Assembly: GCA_017477245.1 (NCBI GenBank)
Contig: JAFUWY010000034.1
Coordinates: 40,515-104,514 of the forward strand
DNA: 64,000 bases
Source of the DNA: Bacteroidales bacterium
GTDB lineage: Bacteria; Bacteroidota; Bacteroidia; Bacteroidales; UBA932
Reading direction: 5' to 3'
This document shows, in pieces, positions 34,028 through 42,284 of the stretch. The position numbers and the translations under genes are program-made. Under the pieces are notes generated by a model. That model saw nothing but the letters and a program-made list of their open reading frames with translations. It was not told where the DNA came from and did no database searches. Positions within the stretch are counted from its first letter, which is position 1; each line of letters opens with the position of its first letter.

Positions 34028-35293
34028 TCAACTGATTTTATCAACAGAGTTATGAACAACGAAGCAGGCATACGCCAGGACCACGACGAAGCAGCCCAGC
34101 GGGACCAGGTAGGAGGCGTTCACGCCGAACAGGTCGGAGATCCGGCCCTGGAGCGGCGTCAGCAGCGCGCCGCCCAGGATGGCCATGATCAGCCCGCTGG
34201 CCCCGATCTTGGCATCCGCGCCCACGTCCGTGAGGGCGATGCCGTAGATGGTCGGGAACATCAGACTCATGAAGAAGCTCACGCCGACCAGTGCGCCCAC
34301 GCACAGCCAGCCCGACCCCTTGCACAGGACGACCAGCGCACAGAGCACGATGTCCGCGACCGCGGCCCACAGAAGCAGCCTGGAAGGCCGGAACCACTTC
34401 ATCAGCCAGGTGAACAGGAAGCGCGCGGCGCTGAAGCAGATGATCGAGACCAGGTAGATGGTGGCGGCCCGGGCTTCGAGGATGCCGAGCTCCTGCATCA
34501 CCAGGCGGATGGTGAAGCTCCACACGCCGATCTGCGCCCCGATATAGAAGAACTGCGCCACCACGCCCCACTTGTAGGTCTTGTTGGACAGCAGCCGCCG
34601 GAAGGTCTCCTTCAGGCTGTCCGCCGCCCCGTCGTCACGCCCCTCGGGCATCCGGACCAGCAGCATCACCACCATGATGGCAAGCAGCACGAAGCCCAGG
34701 GTCATGTAGGTGCCGGTGACGGCCCCGAGTTCGTGGGCCTGCAGCGCCTCCAGCTTCTCCGGGCTCATCGCCGCCCGCTCGGCGGCCGAGGCCGAGGAGA
34801 GCTCGCCCAGGATGAAATACTGGCTGAGCAGGATCCCGGTGATGGAGCCGAGCGGGTTGAAGGACTGGGCGATGTTGAGCCGACGCGTCGCCGTCTGCGG
34901 CGCGCCCATGCTCAGGATGTAGGGATTGGCGGTCGTCTCCAGGATGGAGCAGCCGCCTGCCATGATGTAGATGGCGGCCAGGTAGAAGGCATACGAAGCC
35001 GTCTTGGAGGCCGGGAAGAAGAGGATGGCCCCGGCCGCATAGAGACAAAGCCCCAGGATCACCCCGCTCTTGTAGGAATACTTCCGGATGTACAGCGCCG
35101 CGGGAAGGGCGAAGCAGAAGTAGGAGCCGTAGAAGGCGAACTGGATGAGCGAGGTCTGGGCGTCGCTCATCGACATGATGCGCTTGAAGGCGCTGAGCAG
35201 GGTGTCCGTCATGTTGTTGGCGAGTCCCCAGAGCAGGAACAGCACCGTCACCAGGCAGAACGGAAGCAGGTACTTTTTCTCTATGGTCTTCAT
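34028..35293 (-). CDS. fucP: L-fucose/proton symporter, FucP-type MFS transporter
   Basis: 421 residues, about twelve membrane helices. The opening LLWGLANNMTDTLLSAFKRIM and the GGCSILETTANPYI segment (with a membrane-embedded Glu) are characteristic of FucP, as is FNPLGSITGI. Imports L-fucose with protons across the inner membrane. It starts 3 bases after the fucI stop, giving a tight fucI-fucP operon. Other MFS substrates such as glucose or galactose cannot be excluded, but the neighbour strongly favours fucose. Confidence 0.9.
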   Translation of the reverse strand: MKTIEKKYLLPFCLVTVLFLLWGLANNMTDTLLSAFKRIMSMSDAQTSLIQFAFYGSYFCFALPAALYIRKYSYKSGVILGLCLYAAGAILFFPASKTASYAFYLAAIYIMAGGCSILETTANPYILSMGAPQTATRRLNIAQSFNPLGSITGILLSQYFILGELSSASAAERAAMSPEKLEALQAHELGAVTGTYMTLGFVLLAIMVVMLLVRMPEGRDDGAADSLKETFRRLLSNKTYKWGVVAQFFYIGAQIGVWSFTIRLVMQELGILEARAATIYLVSIICFSAARFLFTWLMKWFRPSRLLLWAAVADIVLCALVVLCKGSGWLCVGALVGVSFFMSLMFPTIYGIALTDVGADAKIGASGLIMAILGGALLTPLQGRISDLFGVNASYLVPLGCFVVVLAYACFVVHNSVDKIS

Positions 35294-35296
35294 ATC

Positions 35297-37114
35297 CTAT
35301 TTGTACAAGGGTCCAAAGTTGGCGCACGCCCGGAAGTCCGCCCCCTCCTTGTCCATGCCGAAGGCATTCCAGGCGGCGGGACGGAAGATCTCGTCGTCCG
35401 GGATGTTGTGCATGCACACCGGGATGCGGAGGATCGAGGCGAGGGTGAGCAGGTCGGCGCCGATGTGGCCGTAGGCGATGGCGCCGTGGTTGGCCCCCCA
35501 GTTGTTCATCACGCTGTACACGTCCTTGAAGCAGTCCCGGGACGGATCCAGGCGCGGCACGAACCAGGTGGTCGGCCAGGTCGGGTCGGTGCGCTTGTCC
35601 AGGATGTCGTGCATATGCTTGGGGAGCTCGGCCGTCCAGCCTTCAGCGATCTGCAGGACCGGGCCGAGGCCGTCCACGATATTGAGGCGCAGCATCGTCA
35701 TCGGCATGCCGCCGCGCGTGACGAAGTGGGCGGAATAGCCGCCGCCGCGGAAATAGTCGCGGTCGGCCGGCATCCAGTTCGTGGCGGCCAGGCACGCCTC
35801 GACGTCCGCCTCCGTCATCTCCCAGGGAGCCTTGATCGTAGGATTCCCCTCCTCGTCGGACATCGCGCCCGTGGCGTCGAGCGTCGTGGCGCCGGAGTTG
35901 ATCAGGTGGATGAATCCGCCCGCAGCGATCCCGGTCGGCGCCTCGCCCGTCACGCGCCGGACGGCCTCCGGGCTCCAGTAGGTGCGCACGTCGCTGAACA
36001 TGACGCCGCGGCCCGTGAGCAGGTGCCCGAAGAGCATCGACAGGCCGTTCAGGGCATCATTCTCGGTGGCGAGGATATAAGGCTCGCGGATACCGTTCCA
36101 GTCGAACGAGGAGCACATCAGCGACTCGGGGAAATCGAAGTTCGGCTTGTAGTCGGTCCACTGGCGCTGGCCCTGCACGCCGCCGGCGATGGCGTTGTGG
36201 CCCAGGGCCTCCTCCTTGTAGCCCATCTCCAGGAGCTTGGGATTGCCGCACATCAGGTCGCGGATGATCATCATGTTCTTGACCGTGAATTCCCAGTCGG
36301 CATCCTTCTCGGCGCGGGTCTTGCCCTTGCCCTTGCCGTTGAACGAGGTCATCGGGGTGCCCGGGAAGAGGGGCCGGTCCTCGTTGTAGTCGTGGCCCTC
36401 CTGGGGCTTGCAGTACCGGTCGACCCAGGCCATGGCCTTCTCGAATTCCTCATGGTCGTAGATGCCGAAGTCCACGCGGCGGAGGATCTCCACCAGCGAG
36501 ACATACTCGGTCCGCATGCCTAGATACTTCTGCAGGAAGTCGGCGTTCACGATCGAGCCGGCGATGCCCATGCAGGTGCCGCCCATCGAGAGGTAGCTGC
36601 GGCCGCGCATCGTGGCGACGGCCTGCGCGGTGCGGGCGAAACGCAGGATCTTGAGGGCCACGTCGGCCGGGATGGTATTGTCGTCGAGGTCCTGGACGTC
36701 CTCTCCGTAGATGCCGAAGGCCGGCAGGCCTTTCTGCGCGTGCGCCGCCAGGACGGCGGCCAGGTACACGGCGCCGGGACGCTCCGTGCCGTTGAAGCCC
36801 CAGACGGCCTTGGGCCAGTGGGGATTCATGTCCATGGTCTCGGAGCCGTAGCACCAGCAGGAGGTCACGGTGATGGTGCTGCCCACGCCTTCGCGCTCGA
36901 ACTTCTCCGCGCACGCGGCGGATTCGGCCACGCGGCCGATGGTGGTGTCGGCGATGACGCACTCCACCGGGGAGCCGTCGCCGTTGCAAAGGTTGCAGCT
37001 GATCAGGTCGGCGACTGCATGCGCAAGCGCCATGGTCTTCTCTTCCAGGCTTTCGCGGACGCCGCCCTGGCGCCCGTCAATGGTTGGCCTAATGCCGATT
37101 TTGGGGTATTTCAT
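35297..37114 (-). CDS. fucI: L-fucose isomerase
   Basis: 605 residues, similar to the E. coli enzyme. Isomerises L-fucose to L-fuculose (and D-arabinose to D-ribulose) with a Mn2+ cofactor in the cytosol. Recognisable segments: [20 protein letters not shown] at the N-terminus, [54 protein letters not shown], and [15 protein letters not shown] related family is L-arabinose isomerase, but the N-terminus and length point to FucI. Its companion fucP is downstream; a fuculokinase and a fuculose-phosphate aldolase are missing from the window. Confidence 0.95.
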   Translation of the reverse strand: MKYPKIGIRPTIDGRQGGVRESLEEKTMALAHAVADLISCNLCNGDGSPVECVIADTTIGRVAESAACAEKFEREGVGSTITVTSCWCYGSETMDMNPHWPKAVWGFNGTERPGAVYLAAVLAAHAQKGLPAFGIYGEDVQDLDDNTIPADVALKILRFARTAQAVATMRGRSYLSMGGTCMGIAGSIVNADFLQKYLGMRTEYVSLVEILRRVDFGIYDHEEFEKAMAWVDRYCKPQEGHDYNEDRPLFPGTPMTSFNGKGKGKTRAEKDADWEFTVKNMMIIRDLMCGNPKLLEMGYKEEALGHNAIAGGVQGQRQWTDYKPNFDFPESLMCSSFDWNGIREPYILATENDALNGLSMLFGHLLTGRGVMFSDVRTYWSPEAVRRVTGEAPTGIAAGGFIHLINSGATTLDATGAMSDEEGNPTIKAPWEMTEADVEACLAATNWMPADRDYFRGGGYSAHFVTRGGMPMTMLRLNIVDGLGPVLQIAEGWTAELPKHMHDILDKRTDPTWPTTWFVPRLDPSRDCFKDVYSVMNNWGANHGAIAYGHIGADLLTLASILRIPVCMHNIPDDEIFRPAAWNAFGMDKEGADFRACANFGPLYK

Positions 37115-37139
37115 GGGTTTTGGGATATGTGGTTTTCGT

Positions 37140-37155
37140 GACTATAAAGATAGTC
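37140..37155. promoter_or_regulatory. fucI promoter within a small palindrome
   Basis: GACTAT-AAAG-ATAGTC is a 6-bp inverted repeat; on the minus strand it contains TATCTTTA (37152-37145), a near-match -7 box 30 bases before the fucI start. A repressor could bind directly over the promoter; this is inference. Confidence 0.35.
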
Positions 37156-37191
37156 AATCGCCCGGGAAATCCCAAAAGAAAATGCGCGGAA

Positions 37192-38643
37192 TCAGGCGGC
37201 CGCTCCGGTCAGCCGCGTCTTCATCCAGCGGCCGCGCAGGATACGCACGGCGAAGATGACGCCCTTGACGCTAAGCTCGATGGCCATCGCGTACCAGTAT
37301 CCCTCCAGGCCGAAGCGCGGGATGAGCACCAGCGCCAGCCCGAGGCGGATCACCCACATGCTGAGCAGGTTGATGGCGGAAGGCACGAGCGTGTCCCCGG
37401 CGCCCACGCAGCAACCGTACGCCACGATGCTGACGCCGTACAGCAGCTCGGCCCAGGCCTCGATCCGCAGGCACTTCGCGCCCAGCGCGATCACCTCCGG
37501 ATCCTGGCTCAGCAGGCCCATGACCTGCGGGGCGAAGGCCCACATCAGCACGGCCAGGAACGTCATCATGGCGGCGCCGGAGCCGATGGTCATCCAGGCG
37601 AAGCGGCGCGCCGTGTCCGGGCGCCGCGCACCCAGGCTCTGCCCCACCAGCGTCGTCGCGGCGTCCTGCATGCCGTATCCCGGCAGGTAGCAGAACCCTT
37701 CGGCGATGATGGCGAAGGAGTTGGCGGCGATGGCGATCGTGCCGAGCGGGGCCACGAGCACCGTCGCGGCGATATAGGCGCCGCGCGAGACGAGGTTCTG
37801 GATCCATAGCGGCCAGCAGATGCCGAACGCCTGCCTGAACGTATCCTTCTGCGGCTCGCTGAAGAATTCGGCCTGCCGCTGCTCCGTGCGCAGCGTCCGG
37901 AAGTTGCCCCAGAGCCGCCGCGCGGGCTGCAGCCAGCTGGCCTGCTGCCGCAGCTCCTCGCTGCGGGTGGAGGCGTAGACCAGCAGGAACGCGCCGGCAC
38001 ACGCGGTCGCGAGGCCGGTGCCGATGGCCGCGCCCTTCACGCCCAGGCCGAGGGCGAAGATGAAAATGTAGTTGAATACGACATCCAGCACGCACATCGC
38101 CAGGCTCGTGATGCTCGGCACCTTCATGTTGCCGCTCGCGATCAGCGAAGCCTCGCAATAGATCGTCACCTGCATCAGCGGCAGGAAGAGCGCATAGATC
38201 AGGAAATAGGAGGACGCGTCCGAGAGGATCTCCGGCGATCCGCCCAGCCAGCGCGGGAGCGCGCCGTGGATGGAGACGCCCAGCAAGGCCAGCAGGAGGC
38301 TGACCGCCACCGTGCTGTACAGCCCCTGGCGGAAGATCCGCCGCGCCCCGGCGAAATCCTTGGCGCCGCACCGGTGCGCGATCTGGACGCTGAAACCGGA
38401 ACTGTTGGCGTAGCAGAAGCTGCCGAAGATCCAGGTGGAGGTGCTCACCAGGCCGATGGCGGCGGCGGGCCCGGAGCCGAGCCGCCCGACCATGGCCGCG
38501 TCGATGTAGCTCATCAGGCACATCGACAGCTGCGCGAGGATGGCGGGCAGCGCAAGCAGGAGGGTGAGCGTAAACTGCTCACCCCCACTCATCGGCGCCC
38601 CGCTGCGGAGCTTGCCGAGAAGGATGTCCTTGCGTCCGGCCAT
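37192..38643 (-). CDS. MATE family efflux transporter
   Basis: 483 residues with about twelve membrane helices in two homologous halves. The openings LLLALPAILAQLSMCLMSYIDAAMVGRLG and the later GYGMQDAATTLVGQSLGA are typical of the MatE fold. Such carriers expel cationic drugs, or sometimes endogenous metabolites, using sodium or proton gradients. Substrate unknown. Single gene with its own promoter. Confidence 0.92.
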   Translation of the reverse strand: MAGRKDILLGKLRSGAPMSGGEQFTLTLLLALPAILAQLSMCLMSYIDAAMVGRLGSGPAAAIGLVSTSTWIFGSFCYANSSGFSVQIAHRCGAKDFAGARRIFRQGLYSTVAVSLLLALLGVSIHGALPRWLGGSPEILSDASSYFLIYALFLPLMQVTIYCEASLIASGNMKVPSITSLAMCVLDVVFNYIFIFALGLGVKGAAIGTGLATACAGAFLLVYASTRSEELRQQASWLQPARRLWGNFRTLRTEQRQAEFFSEPQKDTFRQAFGICWPLWIQNLVSRGAYIAATVLVAPLGTIAIAANSFAIIAEGFCYLPGYGMQDAATTLVGQSLGARRPDTARRFAWMTIGSGAAMMTFLAVLMWAFAPQVMGLLSQDPEVIALGAKCLRIEAWAELLYGVSIVAYGCCVGAGDTLVPSAINLLSMWVIRLGLALVLIPRFGLEGYWYAMAIELSVKGVIFAVRILRGRWMKTRLTGAAA

Positions 38644-38654
38644 GATTGCGGACG

Positions 38655-38662
38655 CAAAGATA
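38655..38662 (-). promoter_or_regulatory. -7 box for the MATE transporter gene
   Basis: TATCTTTG on the minus strand, 11 bases before the ATG at 38643; exact TAnnTTTG match giving a very short leader. Confidence 0.5.
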
Positions 38663-38680
38663 GGAAAAACTTGGGAAAAA

Positions 38681-39238
38681 CTACTGGCGGGCCAGCGACA
38701 GCGGGAGGGTCGCGCCGGAAATCGGCTTGACGACCAGCGAATCGGCGTCCAGCTTCTCGACGAAGTAGAGCAGCGTGCAGGTGGACTTCGGGTCGGCGGC
38801 GTCGGCGGCCGTGAAGGCCAGCTGCTCGCCGTCCAGCGACCAGTCCTGCAGCGTGAGCGACTCGATGCCGGTGATCTGGGCGGAGCCGTCCTCGGCCAGG
38901 ACCAGGCCGACCTCGACCGGTCCGGAGCAGTCGCGCCAGATGCCCGGGATCAGGCGGTAGGCGGACGGTGTCGTGATGTCGAGCTGCACGGCCCGGAACG
39001 TCTCCCCGTCGGGGAGCACTTCGTAGGCGATGCGGACGACATCGCCGGGCAGCACGCCGGGCACCAGCATCGGATCCGTGCCCAAGGTGCTCAGGGAGAC
39101 GGATTCGCCATCCGGTGTCTCGACCGTCACGGAATGGATGGTGGCATCGATGACTTGTCCTTCAACGACCGGAAGGGCATTCCGGCGGCATCCTGCGATA
39201 AGCGCCAGCACGGCGACGAGAACGGCAAACCTCTTCAT
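38681..39238 (-). CDS. Lipocalin-like lipoprotein
   Basis: 185 residues from MKRFAVLVAVLALIAGCRR at 39238 (lipobox IAGC, Cys17). Start chosen because of the signal; the ORF extends upstream without one. First part: VVEGQVIDATIHSVTVET, a small OB/SH3-like strand set. Second part from about residue 95 (GIWRDC...GLVLAEDGSAQITGIESL...WSLDGEQLAFTAAD) resembles the lipocalin-type domain of Bacteroidota lipoproteins in which a W is followed by a strand pair and ADSLVVK. Role in the envelope unknown. Confidence 0.65.
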   Translation of the reverse strand: MKRFAVLVAVLALIAGCRRNALPVVEGQVIDATIHSVTVETPDGESVSLSTLGTDPMLVPGVLPGDVVRIAYEVLPDGETFRAVQLDITTPSAYRLIPGIWRDCSGPVEVGLVLAEDGSAQITGIESLTLQDWSLDGEQLAFTAADAADPKSTCTLLYFVEKLDADSLVVKPISGATLPLSLARQ

Positions 39239-39264
39239 AATGTGCAATTTTACGACTGGTCTCA

Positions 39265-39272
39265 CAAAGATA
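39265..39272 (-). promoter_or_regulatory. -7 box for the lipocalin-like gene
   Basis: TATCTTTG on the minus strand, 26 bases upstream of the ATG at 39238; separates this gene from the GNAT-like gene upstream. Confidence 0.5.
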
Positions 39273-39284
39273 GCAAAATATTCT

Positions 39285-40406
39285 TCAAATCTTCTTGCTG
39301 TATGCACGCCGCCGCATGAACGGCTCGGTTTCGTACTGCTCGAACAAGGACTGGACCTTGAAATTCTCTTCCAATTGCGGATTGAGGATCATCTTGTCGA
39401 TTCCGAACTTCAGGGCATTCTCGTGGATATGCTTGAACATAAGCACATTGGCACCCTTACCCTGGTATTCCGGCAGCACGCCGATCATCAGCGCCTCCAG
39501 TGTGTCATTGCGGCGCAGGGCGCGCAGGATGTGCACGAAACCCAGCGGGAACAGCCGGCCGCGGGCTTTCTTGACGGCCTTGGCGAGGGACGGAACGCAG
39601 AAAGTGAAACCGACGGGGCGGTCGTCCTTGTCCAGGCAGACGGACACGAACTCCGGGCGCAGGATCGGCACGTAGGTCTTGAGATAACGGTCTATCTGCT
39701 TGTCCGTGAGTGGCGTGAACTGGAAGAGCGGAGCGAAGGTCTCGTTGTACATGTGGAAGATGGCGAGGCCGTAGCGGTCTGCCAGCTCCTTCGTGCTCCT
39801 GGCCTGGAAGACATGCAGGCCGTAGCGTTGCTCGATCAGGCCGGCGAACTGGAACATCGGCGGCAGCTGGTCCGTGACCTTGGCGATGCGCTGGGTCCAG
39901 TCGACATCCTTCGAGAAGCCCAGTTCCTGCAGCAGCCTGTCATAGTAGGGATAGTTATACAGGCAGGTGAACGGGCTGAGGTGCTCGAATCCTTCGACGA
40001 GGAGGCCCTCCTTGTCCATGTCGGTGAAGCCCCAGGGGCCCTTGACCTTGGTGCAGCCCCGCGCCTGGCCCCAGGCGACGACGGCATCGAGCAGGGCCTT
40101 CAGGACTTCCTTGTCCTCGATGAAATCCAGCCAGCCGAAACGGACGATCTCCTCGCCCCAGTCCCGGTTTGCGTGATGGTTGATGATGGCGGCCACGCGT
40201 CCGACGACTTCCCCTCCCCTTACCGCGAGATAGCACTCGGACTCGCAGTAGTCATAGGCTCCGTTCTTCTTCGGGTCGAACGTATCGAATTCGTCCCCGC
40301 GCAGGGCGGGGACCCAGTTATCACAGTCCTTGTACAATTTCTCGGGAAAATCGACGAATCGCTTGAGGTTCTGTCGGTTGCGAACGGTCTTGATCTCTAC
40401 AGACAT
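39285..40406 (-). CDS. GNAT-like N-acyltransferase, cytoplasmic
   Basis: 373 residues, no signal. It has a two-part look: residues 1-210 (DFPEKLYKDCDNWVPALRGDEFDTFDPKKN at the start) and a C-terminal acyl-CoA N-acyltransferase half, with RRNDTLEALMIGVLPEYQGKGANVLMFKHI giving the acetyl-CoA-binding Q/R-x-x-G-x-G/A pattern. Proteins of this kind (YghO-like) are conserved in Bacteroidota, with unknown substrate. Divergent from the acyl ligase/ACP pair with 77 bases between starts. That neighbour could supply an acyl-ACP donor; this is inference. Confidence 0.75.
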   Translation of the reverse strand: MSVEIKTVRNRQNLKRFVDFPEKLYKDCDNWVPALRGDEFDTFDPKKNGAYDYCESECYLAVRGGEVVGRVAAIINHHANRDWGEEIVRFGWLDFIEDKEVLKALLDAVVAWGQARGCTKVKGPWGFTDMDKEGLLVEGFEHLSPFTCLYNYPYYDRLLQELGFSKDVDWTQRIAKVTDQLPPMFQFAGLIEQRYGLHVFQARSTKELADRYGLAIFHMYNETFAPLFQFTPLTDKQIDRYLKTYVPILRPEFVSVCLDKDDRPVGFTFCVPSLAKAVKKARGRLFPLGFVHILRALRRNDTLEALMIGVLPEYQGKGANVLMFKHIHENALKFGIDKMILNPQLEENFKVQSLFEQYETEPFMRRRAYSKKI

Positions 40407-40429
40407 GAAAATCCAGTTTTAGTACATGA

Positions 40430-40457
40430 CAAATATAATTTATTTTTCTTAAATTTG
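40430..40457. promoter_or_regulatory. Divergent promoters, GNAT gene and acyl-ligase/ACP operon
   Basis: TATATTTG on the minus strand (40437-40430) and TAAATTTG on the plus strand (40450-40457), both exact TAnnTTTG matches, 12 bases apart. Confidence 0.55.
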
Positions 40458-40483
40458 GTCCGTTTTACCAAAACCCGAACCCT

Positions 40484-41977
40484 ATGTCTCACTATTTCTA
40501 TGACATGATTCCGGCCGGTGAACTGGCGCAACTGCACTATATTCCGACCGTTCCCGAGTATCTGGCCTGGATCGTCTCCAAATGGGCGGACCGCCCCGCC
40601 CTCTCCGACACCGTCAACACGTACACCTACGCCCAGATGGGCAGCCGCATCGCGCGCCGGCGCTCCCTGCTGAAAGAGGCAGGCCTGCAGCCGGGCGACC
40701 ACGTGGCCATTTTCGACAAGAATTCCATCGACGCCGTCGAGAGCTTCCTCGCCGTCACCTCCGCCGGGATGGTCGCCATCCAGCTGCCGGCACAGCTCCC
40801 CGCGCCTGCCGTCATCGGCTGCTGCGCGAAATTCTCCGCCAAGGCGCTCATCGTCCGCGACGAGTTCCGCGACGCCGTGGCCGGCGCCCCCTGCCCGCTC
40901 CTTTCCGCCTCCGCGCTCGGCGAGGCCGAGACGCCTGCGGCCACGGTGGACAAGGACGCCCCGGCCGCCATCTTCTTCACGGGCGGCACCACCGGCGCCC
41001 CCAAGGGCGCGGTCCTGCCGCACCGGGCCCTGATGCGCGGCACCTTCAACGGATGCTTCGCCCCGGGCAGCCAGCTCTCCGGGCACGTGACCATCGGTTT
41101 CCTGCCCCTGAGCCATGTGTTCGGCCTCATCTGCGGGACGCTTTCCAAGCTGATGTGCGGCGCCCTCTGGTATGCCGCCGAAGACATGAAGGCGACCATC
41201 GGCAAGTTGCCCGTCATCCGCCCGACCGTGCTCGTGCTCGTGCCCGGGCTCGTCGAGGTGCTCGTCGGCCTGACCAAGATGTACGGCCCGCAGTTCCTCG
41301 GCGGACGCCTCACGACCATCATCTCCGGCGCCGCCAACGTGCCGGCGAAGCTGATCGAGGAATTCAAGCAGTTCGGCATCAAGGTCCTCGCCGGCTACGG
41401 CATGACCGAAGGCGCCAACCTGACCTCCGGCAACGCCGAGTCCCTCGAGCGCCCGACCTCCGTCGGCAAGGTCTACCCCGAGCAGGAGATCAAGCTCGTG
41501 GACGGCGAAATCTGGATCCACGGAGACAACGTCTTCCTCGGCTACTACGGCGACCCGGAGCAGACGGCCGCCACCCTCACGCCGGACGGCTGGCTCAAGA
41601 CCGGCGACCTGGGCCGTTTCGACGAGGACGGCTACCTCTATATCGTGGGCCGCATCAAGAACCTGATCGTCCTGCCCAGCGGCGAGAACATCTCCCCCGA
41701 GAGCATCGAGGAGCCCTTCTACAAATGCCCCGCCCTGCGCGACTGCCTCGTCAAGGAGGTCCAGGAGGACGGCAAGCCCGTGCTCGCCGTCGAGATCCTG
41801 CCGCGCGCCGAGGCCTTCGAGGGCAAGACGCCCGAGGAAGTGGAAGCCTTCTTCAAGCAGCTCGCCGAGCAGGTCAACGCCACCCTCCCCTCCACGCACC
41901 GCGTCTCGAAGGTGATCGTCCGCAAGGAAGATTTCAAGCGCACCGGTTCCCTCAAAGTATCACGCAAAGACAACTAG
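40484..41977 (+). CDS. Adenylate-forming acyl-CoA/acyl-ACP ligase
   Basis: 497 residues of the ANL superfamily. Phosphate-binding motif FTGGTTGAPKG at 165-175, aromatic and adenine-binding GYGMTEG, ATP-binding TGDLGRFDEDGYLYIVGR, and the C-terminal catalytic Lys in TGSLKVSR. Such enzymes activate a carboxylic acid with ATP to an acyl adenylate and pass it to CoA or an ACP. The gene stops 4 bases before a dedicated ACP, which makes acyl-ACP loading the more likely role. The substrate, such as a fatty or aryl acid, is unknown. No condensation domains are nearby. Confidence 0.85.
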   Translation: MSHYFYDMIPAGELAQLHYIPTVPEYLAWIVSKWADRPALSDTVNTYTYAQMGSRIARRRSLLKEAGLQPGDHVAIFDKNSIDAVESFLAVTSAGMVAIQLPAQLPAPAVIGCCAKFSAKALIVRDEFRDAVAGAPCPLLSASALGEAETPAATVDKDAPAAIFFTGGTTGAPKGAVLPHRALMRGTFNGCFAPGSQLSGHVTIGFLPLSHVFGLICGTLSKLMCGALWYAAEDMKATIGKLPVIRPTVLVLVPGLVEVLVGLTKMYGPQFLGGRLTTIISGAANVPAKLIEEFKQFGIKVLAGYGMTEGANLTSGNAESLERPTSVGKVYPEQEIKLVDGEIWIHGDNVFLGYYGDPEQTAATLTPDGWLKTGDLGRFDEDGYLYIVGRIKNLIVLPSGENISPESIEEPFYKCPALRDCLVKEVQEDGKPVLAVEILPRAEAFEGKTPEEVEAFFKQLAEQVNATLPSTHRVSKVIVRKEDFKRTGSLKVSRKDN

Positions 41978-41981
41978 CCCC

Positions 41982-42218
41982 ATGACACAGGAAGAAATCT
42001 ACGCCAAGCTCCAGGACATCCTCAAGACCGTCAAGCCCAAGATGGATCCGTCCCGGATCACCATGGATGCCACCCTGACGACCGACCTCGGCATCGACTC
42101 CCTGTCGATGCTGCTGCTCTCGCTCGCCATCGAGCACGAGTTCGGATTCCAGTTCCAGACCCAGGAACCGTTCAAGACGGTCCGCGAAGTGGTCGACTAC
42201 ATTGGCAAAGCCATCTAG
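41982..42218 (+). CDS. Acyl carrier protein
   Basis: 78 residues, an all-helical ACP. The phosphopantetheine attachment Ser is at 40 in DLGIDSLSML. It is distinct from a housekeeping acpP because it is directly linked (4-base gap) to an acyl ligase and not to fab genes. It would carry the acyl group to an unknown acceptor enzyme. Ends at an 18-bp-stem bidirectional terminator. Confidence 0.92.
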   Translation: MTQEEIYAKLQDILKTVKPKMDPSRITMDATLTTDLGIDSLSMLLLSLAIEHEFGFQFQTQEPFKTVREVVDYIGKAI

Positions 42219-42240
42219 GCCCACACTGACTATCAACTAT

Positions 42241-42284
42241 TTACAAAATAACCTTCGGTCATTTTGCCGAAGGTTATTTTGTAA
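42241..42284. terminator. 18-bp perfect bidirectional terminator
   Basis: TTACAAAATAACCTTCGG (42241-42258) pairs exactly with its complement at 42267-42284; loop TCATTTTG. The A/T-rich ends give a U-tract in both directions, serving the ACP gene and the convergent GH2. Confidence 0.85.

Noticed and set aside
35297-37114. L-arabinose isomerase instead of L-fucose isomerase
   Set aside because: Length of 605 residues, the N-terminal motif and the FucP neighbour point to FucI.
42241-42284. Treating the 18-bp palindrome as an operator or mobile-element end
   Set aside because: Position between convergent genes, tight loop and T-rich flanks explain it as a bidirectional terminator.
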